64,000 bases of DNA from Dehalococcoidia bacterium (GTDB lineage: Bacteria > Chloroflexota > Dehalococcoidia > SpSt-223). The position numbers and the translations under genes were made by a program. The notes beneath the pieces were generated by a model. The model saw only the letters and a program-made list of their open reading frames with translations. It did not search any database and had not been told where the DNA came from. Where the stretch lies: positions 434,001-498,000 of the forward strand of contig BPIC01000001.1 of assembly GCA_026003895.1 (NCBI GenBank), read 5' to 3'. Positions 16,916-25,596 of the stretch are shown here, in pieces (the first letter of the stretch is position 1; every line of letters starts with the position of its first letter).

Positions 16916-17802
16916 CGACTGCCTCGCTCCCCTCGCCGCTCATTCGCTCGCCACGTTCGCGCCGGCTTCCGGCGTGGGCGTCCGGCGCCCCGTTTGTCGC
17001 CGTGATTGTGTTGGCGGCAATTGTGGCGGTCGCGCTGATCGGTCCTCTCGTGGGCCTGCCAGATCCCGGCGCCCAGTCCTTATTGGACCGGCTGAAGCCG
17101 CCACTATCGGTTTCCTCATCCGGCACGTTCCACCTCGCCGGCACCGACCAGCTTGGGAGAGACGTGCTGAGCCGATCGGTCCATGGGGCGCGGGTCTCGC
17201 TGGCGTTGGCCAGCTCGGTGGTCCTCGTCGGCGGGGTGTTCGGGTCGGTGCTCGGCCTCATTGCCGGCTATCGGGGTGGCCTGCTCGATGCGGCGCTGAT
17301 GCGGCTGGCCGATTTCCAGATGGCCTTTCCTCCCTTGCTCTTGGCGATTTTCCTGCTCTATGTTGCCGGCGCATCCCTCTTCAATTTGGCGGTGTTCCTT
17401 GCCGTGTTGACGTGGATCGGGTTTGCGCGGCTGGCGCGTGGCCAAGCGTTGGCGCTGCGCAGCATGCCGTATGTGGAGGCGGCGATTGCCACCGGCTGCC
17501 GCGACCGGCGGATCGTCCTGCGGCATCTCCTGCCGCAAGTGTTGCCCGTACTGATTGTGGCGGCGGTGTTCGACTTCGCGTCGATGTTGCTCGCCGAGGC
17601 AAGCTTGTCGTTTCTCGGGCTGGGCGTCCAACCGCCCGACTCGTCGTGGGGACTGATGCTTTCGCAGGGACAGGCGTTTGTCACGACTGGCGCGTGGTGG
17701 CTGGTAGCGGTGCCGGGGCTGGCGATGTTCGTGACGACGCTTGCGATCCGCGGCGCGTCGAACTGGCTCCAACAGCGGCTCCAACTGCCGTCCGAAGGGT
17801 AA
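16912..17802 (+). CDS. ABC transporter permease (DppC/OppC-like)
   Basis: The second permease subunit of the same importer. A cytoplasmic N-terminus, a first helix (FVAVIVLAAIVAVALIGPLV) and the DppC-type loop HLAGTDQLGRDVLSRSVHGA are followed by the permease core. The EAA-type loop reads PYVEAAIATGCRDRRIVLRH, and SLSFLGLGVQPPDSSWGLML is a hallmark of DppC/OppC proteins. The length of 296 residues is normal. ATG 16912 overlaps the previous stop as ATGA. The phosphatase gene follows 6 nt after the stop and is probably in the same message. Confidence 0.9.
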   Translation: MTTASLPSPLIRSPRSRRLPAWASGAPFVAVIVLAAIVAVALIGPLVGLPDPGAQSLLDRLKPPLSVSSSGTFHLAGTDQLGRDVLSRSVHGARVSLALASSVVLVGGVFGSVLGLIAGYRGGLLDAALMRLADFQMAFPPLLLAIFLLYVAGASLFNLAVFLAVLTWIGFARLARGQALALRSMPYVEAAIATGCRDRRIVLRHLLPQVLPVLIVAAVFDFASMLLAEASLSFLGLGVQPPDSSWGLMLSQGQAFVTTGAWWLVAVPGLAMFVTTLAIRGASNWLQQRLQLPSEG

Positions 17803-17808
17803 GCATTC

Positions 17809-18576
17809 ATGGAATCGACGGTGCAACGCGTGCTCGATAGCCGGATTGCCGGCGCGGTCAACTTTCGCGACATTGGGGGCTATCCGGCTGGCGAGCGGCG
17901 AGTCCGCTGGGGGCGGGTCTACCGCTCTGGGCTGACACACGCGATCACGGCCGAGGGGTTGGAAACCCTAGCGAGAGAACTCGGCATTCGGACCGTTGTC
18001 GATTTGCGTACCCCGGCAGAACTGCGCGCCGGGCTACTGCCGCTCGAGGAACACGGCATTCGCCATGTCCATGCCTCGTTGCTGGAGGGCGAGGACATGG
18101 CAGCCGAGCTGCAGGTCGAGCGTGTGATGGCGATGTTTGCCGGGACCTACCGCTGGGCGGACTCCTATGTCGCAATGGTGGAGTCCTCGCCAGACGCGAT
18201 CCGGCACGTGTTCGAGAGCCTCGCCGAGCCGGCGGCGCTGCCGGCCGTCATTCAGTGCAGTGGGGGGCGCGACCGAACCGGCGTGACGATCGGGCTGCTG
18301 CTAGCGGTGCTTGGCGTTGCGCCGGAGACGATCGCCGAGGACTACGCGCTGACCGGGGAGTTGCTTGTGCCGCACGTGCAGCATTTCGCGGACTTCGCGA
18401 CGGCTGCCGGCTACACCGTCGAGGACATGGCCCGTCTCGTCCGGACCTCTCCCGACGCGATGCTCTCCTTTCTCGCACGCATCGAGGAACGTTACGGCTC
18501 GGCGGAGGGCGCCTTGCTGGCGGCTGGGGTTCGCCCCGAGTCGATCGCGGCGCTCCGCGAGGCGCTGCTCGACTAG
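17809..18576 (+). CDS. Protein-tyrosine phosphatase (IphP/DSP family)
   Basis: A 255-residue cytoplasmic phosphatase. The opening NFRDIGGYPAGERRVRWGRV is the conserved start of the IphP-like family, with YRSGLTHAITAEGLE and VVDLRTPAELRAG following. The P-loop is QCSGGRDRTGVTIGLLLAVL, giving the CX5R signature with catalytic Cys and Arg. The start ATG is 6 nt after the permease stop, so it is co-transcribed with the ABC importer. A role in signalling or in dephosphorylating an imported compound is possible but not shown. The length and motif set are complete. Confidence 0.85.
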   Translation: MESTVQRVLDSRIAGAVNFRDIGGYPAGERRVRWGRVYRSGLTHAITAEGLETLARELGIRTVVDLRTPAELRAGLLPLEEHGIRHVHASLLEGEDMAAELQVERVMAMFAGTYRWADSYVAMVESSPDAIRHVFESLAEPAALPAVIQCSGGRDRTGVTIGLLLAVLGVAPETIAEDYALTGELLVPHVQHFADFATAAGYTVEDMARLVRTSPDAMLSFLARIEERYGSAEGALLAAGVRPESIAALREALLD

Positions 18577-19557
18577 CCGCGGTCCTCGTCCGCTTTCGGT
18601 TGTGCGGAACGCTCCGTGACCGGGGGCGGAGAACAGCTGGCCAGTCGCGGGTATGCTGAAGTGACGGGCGCCAGCGATCCGCCGATCCGGCGGGGCCATC
18701 CGGATCCTCCTTCGGCGAGCAATCGTCAGCGCTGCTGAGCCGAGCGTGGAACCTTGTGGAGTAGCTAGCGAGTTGGCGCTCTGTGCTGCCCGTGGTCGGT
18801 GGCAGTTCGACTCAGCGGGAGCGGTCGACGCCGGTGTCGGAGATGATGGCGCTCGCGACGGCGGGCTTGCCGAGGTGGCCGGCGCCTTGCATCTCGTTGT
18901 GGCGGGTCCGGCGATCGGCTTGGTGGCCCCATCCTTTCGCCGTCTTCCGTGCCTCCGGCTTATTGGGTCCGATGCCATCGTTCTGGCTGCCACGTGATGG
19001 CTGCCTGATCGTCGGTCCTCAACGTGTACCTCGGGAGAGGCTCCTTCGTCGGTGCGCGAAGGCTGGCGTTGCAGGTCGGCGGGCGTCCGCGAGACGTTCA
19101 CCAATGCCGGCCCTCTGACCGCCGCGTGGAAGCTCAGTCCGGTTCGCTTGGGTGAACGTGGTGCTTGGGCGGCTCGTCCCCTTCTTGCGAAGGTACGTCC
19201 GCTCGCCGGCGCCTGTCAGCGCCATCGTTGCCGGTGCTGAACAGCCGCTGGCGCAGCACCTGATCGGTGGACGCCGATGTGTCAGGTGGAGGATGGTCAC
19301 CAGCGCGTGCTCCGCTTGAGACGCTGTCGCCGGTTTGTCGCGTTCCCGACCCGCGATGCATCGACGGATGCACCTGATCGACGGGAGCGAAAAGGGATCG
19401 AGGTCATCGCCGAGAGCGACCCGGAGATGGTTCGCTCGAGACGGGCCTGTCTGACGCTCGAGGAGTAGCAGGAGTTCTTCTAGACGAGTTTGGAGGTCAT
19501 CATCGGAGCGAGAGGAAGAGGCGTGCTGGCTGGCCCGCGGTGGAAGCGGGCCGATGT
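18577..19557. other. Gene-free stretch between convergent genes
   Basis: About 980 nt between a plus-strand and a minus-strand stop. Short ORFs occur in several frames, but none has a ribosome site or consistent third-position GC bias. I see no tRNA, no tandem repeat and no inverted-repeat transposon ends. It may be decayed coding sequence. Confidence 0.5.
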
Positions 19558-21003
19558 TCAACGTGAGCGAGGGGTGGTGTGAGTGCTGCCGGCGGCCGCC
19601 CTGCCGGCGACGCGGCCGCTGAAGAGGCTTGGGCCGAGCATGGTGCCTTCGAGCGCGGCCCGGCCGTTGATTCGGCCGCCGGCCATGCCGGCAAGCTCGC
19701 CCGCGGCGAACAGCCCGGAGATCGGCCGGCCGGTGGGAGCAAGCACCTGCCCGTTGAGGTCGGTGCGGACCCCGCCGAGGTTCTTGCGTGCGAGGGGGAA
19801 GAACTGGATCGCGAAGAAGGGCGGCTCCGTGAGGGGCTGAAGGCCGCGGAGGGCTCGACCGAAGGAGTCGTGCTGCTCGCCGAGCGCGATTCGGCGGTTA
19901 TGCTCGGCGACGGTCGCGCTGAGTGCCGCGCGGTCGAGGCCCGTGGCGTCGGCGAGCTCGGCGAGTGTTGCCCCGCGAGCGATAAACGGCGATTCGGCCA
20001 GCAGAGTCTCGAGACGGTCGCGATACGTTTCGCCGCCACGGCGGTAGCGCGGGTCGGAGACAACGTACCGGGCGGCAATACGGGCGTCGATGATCGACCA
20101 GCACGTTGGAGGCTGTTGGCGCAGCAGAGCGGGCGCGCCGGTGGCTCCGCCGCGCAAGTCCTCGTTGTGGAAGCGGTGGCCCGCGGCGTTCACCCAGAGG
20201 TCGCCGTGCAGCCCGCGCACCACAAGGCCGCGCTCTCCTGCGGGGTCGAGGTAGTCTGGTGTTGCGAAAGGATAGATCCAGAGAGCGTCCAGGTTTAGGA
20301 GCTGGGCTCCGACGCGCTCGAGCATGGTGTGGCCATCGCCGCGGGCGCCGGCGCCGCCGCCAAGGAGGACACGGCCGCGTGCCACGAGGGCGGGAGCATA
20401 GCGGCGAACGAGCGCGAGGTCGTTGTTGAAGCCGCCGGTTGCCAGCACGACGGCCCGTCCCGTCAGCTCGATTGGGCCTGCTGGTCCCTCGGCGTGGACT
20501 CCTGTCACGGCTCCGCCTGCCATCGCGAGCTCAGCGACGCGTGTGCCAAGCTGCCAAGCGATGTGAGCTTCGGCGTTGGCTGCGCGGATGAGCGCTTGCA
20601 TGACGGCGAGCCCGCCGCCGGCTGGGGCATGCCAGCGCGGTGCGCGATTCCCTTCGTGGTGCTGGAGATGGCTCCACCTGACGCCGAGCTCGCTCAGCCA
20701 GCCGAAGACGGCGCCCGCGCTGGACTCGACATAGCGTCGTGCCCATTCCTCGTCGACGTCTGGGCCGCCCCAGGCGAGCCAGTCCTCGATTGCCTGCTCT
20801 GGGGAGTCGTGGATCCCGTGCTGAGCTTGGAAGGATGAGCCGGCGATAAAGACGCCGCCGCCCGAGGTTGCGGCGGTCCCGCCTGGCTGTTCGGCGGAAT
20901 CGACCACGAGGACCTCGGCGCCGGCGCGTGCCGCCTCGAGGGCAGCCGCGATCCCTGCCGCACCAGCGCCGATGATGAGGACGTCGTAGCGATTCATTTT
21001 CAT
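19558..21003 (-). CDS. FAD-dependent dehydrogenase/fumarate-reductase-type flavoprotein
   Basis: A flavoprotein of the succinate dehydrogenase/3-ketosteroid dehydrogenase superfamily, about 481 residues. The N-terminal Rossmann motif is YDVLIIGAGAAGIAAALEAA, followed by EQPGGTAATSGGGVFIAGSS, the FAD-binding Gly-rich loop of this family. VVLATGGFNNDLALVRRYAP sits mid-protein, and NLGGVRTDLNGQVL with GLFAAGELAGMAGG closes the FAD site. The start at 21003 has GGGG close upstream; 20997 is an equally good alternative. The open frame continues a further 780 nt upstream without coding character, so the longer ORF is rejected. Substrate unknown: fumarate, a steroid-like or another enone acid is possible. 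It stands isolated. Confidence 0.85.
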   Translation of the reverse strand: MKMNRYDVLIIGAGAAGIAAALEAARAGAEVLVVDSAEQPGGTAATSGGGVFIAGSSFQAQHGIHDSPEQAIEDWLAWGGPDVDEEWARRYVESSAGAVFGWLSELGVRWSHLQHHEGNRAPRWHAPAGGGLAVMQALIRAANAEAHIAWQLGTRVAELAMAGGAVTGVHAEGPAGPIELTGRAVVLATGGFNNDLALVRRYAPALVARGRVLLGGGAGARGDGHTMLERVGAQLLNLDALWIYPFATPDYLDPAGERGLVVRGLHGDLWVNAAGHRFHNEDLRGGATGAPALLRQQPPTCWSIIDARIAARYVVSDPRYRRGGETYRDRLETLLAESPFIARGATLAELADATGLDRAALSATVAEHNRRIALGEQHDSFGRALRGLQPLTEPPFFAIQFFPLARKNLGGVRTDLNGQVLAPTGRPISGLFAAGELAGMAGGRINGRAALEGTMLGPSLFSGRVAGRAAAGSTHTTPRSR

Positions 21004-21778
21004 CCCCACGGTGCTCGTTCGCGTTGTCGCCAGAGGGGAGGCTCCAGCCGCCCGGGCCGGGCGCCTCGCCGCCGCGCCGTATTGGCAGTCGGACGTTGTG
21101 GCTGGATCGTACGCCGAAACCGCGCGCGAGCACCTCGTCGAGCGGTCGTCGTTGCCGCCGGAAAGCAGGCCGGTCGCCCTGCTGGTTCGCCTTCGCCGAA
21201 TTGCCGGGTCCACTGCCCAGCGTGGCGAGGCCAGCCGGAAACGCCTTCGTCCGCCTGAGCAGCGCCGGAACCGATGGGTCGTGGGGGAACGCCCCGCCTT
21301 GATCGGACGGGGCTTTAGAAATCGGCCTGCGGTCGGTCTCCCCCGCAGGAATGCAGCGTATCGCAACGCCCGTGAGAACGCAGTGGGTCTCGAGTCGCGA
21401 TTCGCAGCCGTGACGGCGCAGTTGGAGGCGCGGACTGGCCTGAAGCGAGGGGGTGCGGTGGAGAAGTCCGCTCCGCGAGCGGCCTCGCGTTTGGCCAGTG
21501 CTGCTCGGCGTGATGCGGGAGGTAGCGCGAGCCGATGTCTCGGCGGGCCTGAGGTGGGAACGGATCGGATGCCGGGCGGCCAGATGCGCGGTAAGCGTGC
21601 TCGCTGGGAGCGGCATCGAACGAGACAAAGCGGGTGATCGGTCGACCGCGAGGAACCGGCGGCCATTGGTGAGGTGATGCAGGCGGCGCAGCGATCCTGC
21701 GAGGAAAGGATGAAGCGAGGTGCGGTGATCGTCGCTTGCCCGCTACGATCGGCGGTCAGTACGGCGTCCGAGGTGCAC
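21004..21778. other. Gene-free stretch between divergent genes
   Basis: About 775 nt separate the flavoprotein start from the glyoxalase-fold gene. Open frames on both strands are low-complexity Arg/Ala/Gly shadows. I see no repeat, RNA gene or clear promoter. Confidence 0.5.
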
Positions 21779-22165
21779 ATGACGGTGCATGCTTATTCAG
21801 TCATTCTGCTCCGGGTGGCGGACGTGGGACGTGAGGCGCGCTGGTATCGGGATGCCTTCGGCCTTGAGACCCGGCGTGAGGTGGAGGGGCGGTTGGTGAC
21901 GTTTCGCGTTCCCGGCGGCCCGGAACTGGAGCTCGCTGCCGGTGGCCGACCGCTGCCCCCCGTCGCCGACCGGGTTGAGACGCCCTGCATCCCGATTTTC
22001 CACGTTGACGACGTGGCTGCGGCGCTCGCTGCGGCGGTGATGGCAGGCGGACGCGCTGTCAATCCGCCGTTCACCCTCGCCTCGGGGTCGACTCTCGCCT
22101 ATGTCGCCTCGCCAGAAGGGCACGTCATCGGCTTGGCTTCGCGCAACCAGAGCGCTGCATCCTGA
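21779..22165 (+). CDS. Glyoxalase/bleomycin-resistance-fold (VOC) protein
   Basis: A 128-residue single VOC module pair. It opens with YSVILLRVADVGREARWYRD followed by AFGLETRREVEG, the usual first beta-alpha-beta unit. The second half is IPIFHVDDVAAALAAAVMAG and TLAYVASPEGHVIGLASRNQ, with the common terminal Glu in SPEGHVIGL. Potential metal ligands are few, so binding rather than catalysis is possible. ATG 21779 has a weak GAGGTG upstream. It is flanked by long gene-free DNA and its partner genes are not visible. The fold is well supported; function is unassigned. Confidence 0.75.
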   Translation: MTVHAYSVILLRVADVGREARWYRDAFGLETRREVEGRLVTFRVPGGPELELAAGGRPLPPVADRVETPCIPIFHVDDVAAALAAAVMAGGRAVNPPFTLASGSTLAYVASPEGHVIGLASRNQSAAS

Positions 22166-23220
22166 GCACCCTGCGCTGCGCCCTCGTCGGGGCGCGTGGC
22201 GTGAGGCGGCAGCGGCGCTGATGGTCGGCGGTCGGCGGCGCAAGCATGCTGTGTCCGTGCTCGCTGTGCGTGCACGGTTCGTCGCCTTCGAGCGTCTTGG
22301 TGAGCGAGCAATGAAGGTCGGTCACGGCTTGTGGATCGGTCTCGTCGCACTGGATGGGTGCATCGGCGTGTCGACGGCCGGCTGGGCGTGCCTGTCACTG
22401 GCATGGATTGTGAGCGACTGCTGTGAGGATCCCGCGGCCGGAGATCGGTTCGTAGCGATTGGCGGAGAGGCAAACGGCGCTACTGGAGTGGTTGGGCAGC
22501 AGCGCCTCGCGGAGCGCTCGTGGCTGGCCGTCTTCTGCGAAACGGCTCCCTTGGTGGAGGGGACGTGTGCCTTGAGGCTGTGCCTACCGATATCGCGAGC
22601 GCGTCTCGTGGGGTGATGCGTCAGCGTGGATCGGGCGTGGCCAGCTTCCCGGTGATGGGTCTTCTAAGGGGCGGCCGATCAGAACCGTTTCAACCCTACG
22701 CACCTTGACGATGGGAGCGCCACTGCTATTGGCCACGTCCGTGCGCTTAGCCGGTGGAACGGCCGGTGGCGGAGCGCAGCGGAGGTGGCTGGATGGAGGC
22801 TGCCAAGCCTTTGTCGAACTGGCTCGAGCGGGGACCCCCAGTCGTTGGTGTCGGCGTGCTCACCAATGATCGTCGGGTCTCTGGTCCGTCCGGAGTGACA
22901 ACGTATAATTCGCCGGCACGCGGTTGGCGAGGTCGCCGGCGCCTTGACGAGGCACCCGACTTCGCCGTCGTGGGAACGATGCGTCAGTCGTCGTGTCGCC
23001 TGCAGCATCGGGCCGGCGCGGTAGGATCTGGCCACCGCGGTCGCCGGTGTTCCTCGACCGGATGTGGTGAACGACGCATCCGAGATGGAAACCGGAGATA
23101 ACATTGCCGCCGAACCCCGAAGAACTTCTCCGTTGAGCTCAGCCAGACCGTCCTCGCACACGACAACCGCCTGACAGTACCCACGGCGAGCGACCTTACC
23201 ATGACCGGTCGTTTGAGCGA
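22166..23220. other. Gene-free stretch, about 1 kb
   Basis: No gene is supported here. Minus-strand DNA around 23050-23200 reads in part AVVVCEDGLAELNGEVL, vaguely like the tail of an IS transposase, but the frame is broken. A loosely CRISPR-repeat-like word begins at 22688 but is single and imperfect. Confidence 0.45.
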
Positions 23221-24453
23221 TTAGACGTCTCGGAGAATGTTTTCCAGCCGAAATAGAAAGGATTTAGGGGAAAACTCAGATACTACTCTTTCGCGAGCAT
23301 TGACTGCCATTGTCTTTGCTCGTCTCGGGTTCGTTAACACTTCGGTGACAGCTTTGCTCAACGATGCTATGTCAGTAGGATCAAAAAGTAATCCGGTGTG
23401 ACCATCTTGGACAATATCTGGCAACGCTCCTCGGTTGCTGCTAACGACAGGGCATGAATGGAGCATCGCCTCATAAGCCACAAGACAAAAGGTTTCCGCG
23501 ACAATCGAAGGTATCACGCAGACTGCAGCCTGCCTGTAATAATTTTCCACCTCGATTCGGTCTAGTCGACCAAGAAATCTAACATGTTTCGCGACCCCCA
23601 ATCGATCGGCCAAACCAACAAGAGCGTTGCGGAGAGGTCCATCTCCAACGAAAACAATATGCGCGGTTGGAACAGACTCTCGAATCAGAGGAAGGGCGTT
23701 AATCAAGAGATCTGGCGCTTTGATATCAGTCAATGCCCCGACAAACAAAATCATATTGTCAGACCGGACACTGGTATGCTCATCGCCGGCGCTCACGAGC
23801 CGATGAGGAAACAATGGCAGAACTCTCACGCGGCGAACACCAGCTTGGCGCAGCAAGAGTGCTAAGGAGGAATTTGGAGGAGCACACGTGGTTCCGGTCA
23901 GATTGATGAGCGCGCGATAGCACCGAATAAAAGCGATTCGTAACCACAGACTTAACGGGTGAACGCACGTACGACGCGCACACTTCCAACCAGGTTGTCC
24001 GTTACAGGCTTCCAAGGTATCACGATAATAGAGCGTTGATAACGGACAAGCTAGAGCATTAATGTGAACCGAATGCAAAACGCGCTCACCTGCTAATGCT
24101 GTAAAGATGGTGAGCGGTTGTTCAACGGTGTGCAAATGGATCCAGTCCGGGCGAAACCTGCGCACCGTCTGGCGAAGCTTGAAGGCAAGCCGAGGATCAA
24201 ATCCGTACGCGAGAATTCTACGAACCCGCCATGAGGGCGGATGTTGCCAGTAGACCGTGGTCTTTTGCCGGTGCTTCCAGGCGGGAGATGCAGAAATCGC
24301 GAACACCTCGACGTCATATCCGGCGTTCGATAAAAGCTGAATCTCGCTCTCAACATGTGCCTCAACTCCGCCGACCGGAGCGAGGTGGTTGTGGACAATC
24401 AATACCCTTCTCAAGGAGCGGCGGCCCGTTTGGAGAAAGACGCAGCCTTCCAT
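23221..24453 (-). CDS. Glycosyltransferase family 4 (GT-B)
   Basis: A GT4-type retaining glycosyltransferase, about 410 residues. The N-terminal donor/acceptor half has VLIVHNHLAPVGGVEAHVES. The C-terminal half has ILFVGALTDIKAPDLLINAL, IVFVGDGPLRNALVGLADRL and the E-x7-E region VAETFCLVAYEAMLHSCPVV, followed by SNRGALPDIVQDGHTGLLFD. The region is lower in GC and uses more A/T-ending codons than the window average, so it was probably acquired laterally. The annotated start overlaps the upstream GT2 by 43 nt; a start nearer RRVLIVHNH is also possible. It should act on the cytoplasmic face in glycan assembly; the sugar is unknown. Confidence 0.85.
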   Translation of the reverse strand: MEGCVFLQTGRRSLRRVLIVHNHLAPVGGVEAHVESEIQLLSNAGYDVEVFAISASPAWKHRQKTTVYWQHPPSWRVRRILAYGFDPRLAFKLRQTVRRFRPDWIHLHTVEQPLTIFTALAGERVLHSVHINALACPLSTLYYRDTLEACNGQPGWKCARRTCVHPLSLWLRIAFIRCYRALINLTGTTCAPPNSSLALLLRQAGVRRVRVLPLFPHRLVSAGDEHTSVRSDNMILFVGALTDIKAPDLLINALPLIRESVPTAHIVFVGDGPLRNALVGLADRLGVAKHVRFLGRLDRIEVENYYRQAAVCVIPSIVAETFCLVAYEAMLHSCPVVSSNRGALPDIVQDGHTGLLFDPTDIASLSKAVTEVLTNPRRAKTMAVNARERVVSEFSPKSFLFRLENILRDV

Positions 24454-25448
24454 TCACGTATCTTCCCGCTTAAACGTGCTCCCAAGAAGGTTTTTACGAG
24501 GATCGACCAAAACCGGAAGGACTTTGCAACCGTCGGACTGACGGCGAACGAACGAAGCAAGAAGCTGCGAGCAAGTTTCATTTGCCCAGAGAGGTACTGG
24601 CTGTAGGCGACGTTCTGGTAGACCTGTGCATGAGCTGCCTGTCGGAGATTGCGGAGGTGGTTTGGTAGTCTAGGATCAAGGAAAAATCGATCGAGCATAG
24701 CGATTTCCTCTTGGATGCCCTCGAGGCTTTTGGCCATCGTTTTGGAGGTCCGGTGCAAGCGAAACGCTGCGATCGGTGACCCGTCCAAACGGCCGAACGT
24801 GCAGCCCTCCATCGCCGCTCGAAGCAAGAATTCGTAATCCATGACGTAGTGAAGTGATTCGTCAAAAAAACCGATTCGGTCGATGACGCTGCGTCGAAAG
24901 AACATCGTGGGCTGTGGGATAAAGTCGTGAAGGAGGAGTTCACGCAGACTGAAGCATGGTGCACGGTCGACGCTGATATGGTTGCCGTGCTGGTCGATAA
25001 GGAGGACACGTTCACCGTAGAGGATGTCGATGTCGGGGTTTTGAGAAAAGAAGCTTGCGACTCGTGCTGCCGCGCCGGGGAGGTAGATGTCGTCAGAGTT
25101 GAGGTAGGCGAGGATGTCGCCTGTGGCGCGGGCGAGGCCCTTGTTTATGGCGTGGGTCTGGCCACGATCGGGTTCGCTAACGGTATATGCGAGAGAAGGG
25201 AGGTAGCGGTTGATGATTTCGGCGCTACCGTCGGTAGAACCTCCATCGATTATGAGGTATTCGATGGCGGGGTAGCCTTGGCCCAGAACAGAACGAATCG
25301 TAAGTTCTAAGAATTCGGCATGGTTGAAGCACGGAGTGACGACGCTGATGAGTGGAGCATCACATGCGGACGATTTGCGCGGTTCTGGCGTCCACGGCCA
25401 GGCAAATGGTCGTGATTTGTTCGAAGGTTGCATGCTGCTTGGTATCAT
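24411..25448 (-). CDS. Glycosyltransferase family 2 (GT-A)
   Basis: An inverting GT2 enzyme of about 345 residues. PLISVVTPCFNHAEFLELTI is the nucleotide-sugar fold start. Next come YLIIDGGSTDGSAEIINRYL and EPDRGQTHAINKGLARATGD, then the metal-binding DxD-type motif in AYLNSDDIYLPGAAARV. The later acceptor region has GFFDESLHYVMDYEFLLRAA, with the ED-like catalytic acids of this subgroup. A C-terminal helix set follows. It overlaps the downstream GT4 on the same strand, so the two are co-transcribed. They are divergent from the flippase gene. Low GC matches its neighbours. Confidence 0.87.
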   Translation of the reverse strand: MIPSSMQPSNKSRPFAWPWTPEPRKSSACDAPLISVVTPCFNHAEFLELTIRSVLGQGYPAIEYLIIDGGSTDGSAEIINRYLPSLAYTVSEPDRGQTHAINKGLARATGDILAYLNSDDIYLPGAAARVASFFSQNPDIDILYGERVLLIDQHGNHISVDRAPCFSLRELLLHDFIPQPTMFFRRSVIDRIGFFDESLHYVMDYEFLLRAAMEGCTFGRLDGSPIAAFRLHRTSKTMAKSLEGIQEEIAMLDRFFLDPRLPNHLRNLRQAAHAQVYQNVAYSQYLSGQMKLARSFLLRSFAVSPTVAKSFRFWSILVKTFLGARLSGKIREWKAASFSKRAAAP

Positions 25449-25596
25449 GGGAAGCTCTGGGCCGTATGGGCACGGACGAATGCTGCCGATTGGGGAATAG
25501 TATTTTTGGATGCGGTGGACCTTGGGGGTTACCCGCAGGCCAATTGTATGATACGGCAGGTGAGCGGGCGAACTCTAGAGGTGGCGAGGGTGCAGG

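Noticed and set aside
21011..21637. 208-codon plus-strand open frame
   Set aside because: Low-complexity Arg/Ala composition, no ribosome site, no recognisable domain; typical of GC-rich noncoding DNA.
21004..21780. N-terminal extension of the flavoprotein to 740 residues
   Set aside because: The Rossmann motif begins right at the chosen start and the extension is Arg/Ser-rich shadow sequence.
22688..22722. Word resembling the CRISPR repeat (starts gtttcaaccct, contains gatggg)
   Set aside because: Single copy, needs a gap, only about 26 of 36 positions match and the stem is not kept; too weak to call a repeat.
23050..23202. Minus-strand peptide resembling a transposase tail
   Set aside because: Very short, frame broken, no inverted repeats or target duplication found.
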